A stretch of DNA of 64,000 nt from Pterois miles (lineage: Eukaryota > Chordata > Actinopteri > Perciformes > Scorpaenidae). The DNA lies in NCBI GenBank assembly GCA_947000775.1, contig CAMQGK010000567.1, forward strand, positions 23,590,001-23,654,000, given 5' to 3'. The translations under genes were made by a program, and so were the position numbers. This document shows positions 63,379 through 64,000 of this stretch, one piece after another (within the stretch, counting starts at the first letter, position 1; each line of letters begins with the position of its first letter). Below the pieces are notes generated by a model, which saw only the letters and a list, made by a program, of their open reading frames with translations, was not told where the DNA came from and ran no database searches.

Positions 63379-64000
63379 ACAATCGCAGGAGTATACATAC
63401 AACCCCACTTCAAAAAAATCTGAAGTAATCGTTTCAGACATTTCCAAACTTAGCACAGCAAACTTTGACTCAGCTACTGCTAGCCTTCACAGTATTCATA
63501 ACCTTATTGATTAGCTTACTTTGGAAACTACTGTACATCACAGCTTTTTGCAACGGTTGAGTGGACATTTCAAATTTAAAAGAAAAACATAACAGAACGC
63601 AAATGGGCCTGCACGTTAAACTCTCAAGTGCAATTTAATTTTGGGTGAATATTTTTTTTATTTTACCACCATGACTATTTTCCATATTTCTTAATCTCAA
63701 TTAACAGAAAGTTAAGCAAACTGACTCAGCAGTCAGTCATAATCAGTGTTTATTTACATATTTGTGACTCAACCTTGTGTTTTATGAACCTTTAAGTAAA
63801 TACGATGTGTGTTTTAAAGTAAAAGGGAATATCTGGGTGTCTTTGGTGCGGTTGATGAGCCGAAGCTGCATACCTGCATTGGCGCTGAATGTTTTTCCTC
63901 TATGCTCACTGTTTCTGTGTGTGCATAGGGGCCCCTGAAATCTGGCTCACACATGTCTTATAAATGCCACATCCCTTTTCCAACAAAAAAAAAAAGCCAA

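Larger units (their letters stand above)
43470..64000 (+). other. coro7: coro7 intron 7, open at the window end
   Basis: More than 20.5 kb with no exon that I can recognise on either strand. It contains the repeat with GCCATCTTGG minisatellite, a Tc1 element, nested hAT-like elements, the TAGGGCTG MITE, the 54-bp satellite and several smaller repeats listed separately. Stretches without a recognised element: 44430-45740, 47330-48740, 49991-51180, 51900-53200, 55940-57260, 58550-60100 and 60630-63060. Confidence 0.6.

Noticed and set aside
63129..63514. Possible exon-like frames near 63.2-63.5 kb
   Set aside because: They fall in the arm of the palindromic MITE at 63063-63378 and have no coronin similarity.

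Overview
The window is a piece of a teleost fish nuclear genome. Its genes are split by GT-AG introns, it is AT-rich, and it carries many (CA)n and (TA)n tracts and interspersed repeats of kinds common in ray-finned fish: Tc1-type and hAT-like DNA elements, fold-back MITEs, tRNA-like SINE modules and LINE tails. No prokaryotic operon, CRISPR array, phage or plasmid is present. All gene models were built by hand from splice sites, reading phase and remembered protein families; no database search was possible.

Four protein genes and one tRNA gene are supported. (1) tedc2, minus strand, coding exons between 5716 and about 415, has a GC-rich promoter near 5.75-6.0 kb and a tRNA-Thr(AGT) in its second intron. 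(2) About 6.5 kb of gene-poor sequence leads to a likely hmox2 promoter near 12.5-12.85 kb. The five coding exons of hmox2 (heme oxygenase 2, 314 aa, plus strand) lie at 16084-18801. (3) dnaja3 (mitochondrial Hsp40/Tid1, 487 aa) is on the minus strand in eleven exons, 27497 down to 23105, converging on hmox2. (4) coro7 (coronin-7) starts at 28654 on the plus strand, divergent from dnaja3 across about 1.15 kb. Its first seven coding exons (208 codons, start of the first beta-propeller) end at 43469; the rest of the gene is not found and should lie beyond 64000.

The order hmox2-dnaja3-coro7, including the divergent dnaja3/coro7 pair, matches human 16p13.3. NMRAL1 and VASN, which accompany these genes in human, are not seen here. 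tedc2 is also on 16p13.3 in human but farther away, so its position next to hmox2 looks like a lineage-specific arrangement. The four proteins share no obvious pathway: centriole/microtubule (tedc2), heme breakdown at the ER (hmox2), mitochondrial protein folding (dnaja3) and Golgi/actin traffic (coro7).

Most of the remainder is transposon-derived. Notable cases: hmox2 intron 4 is almost entirely one MITE ending about 18 bp before the exon 5 acceptor. A hAT-like element ends 12 bp from the tedc2 exon 4 donor. There is a dead Tc1 copy with clear ends, two cases of one element nested in another, two copies of one repeat that each carry an expanded GCCATCTTGG-type minisatellite, and a roughly 0.9-1.5 kb AT-rich minisatellite with a period near 54 bp bracketed by a duplicated unique segment. 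No clearly new biological system is visible. The most useful leads are the shared TCTCGCGAGA promoter motifs, the reduced heme regulatory motifs of hmox2, the repeat-bounded splice sites and the large satellite in coro7 intron 7.
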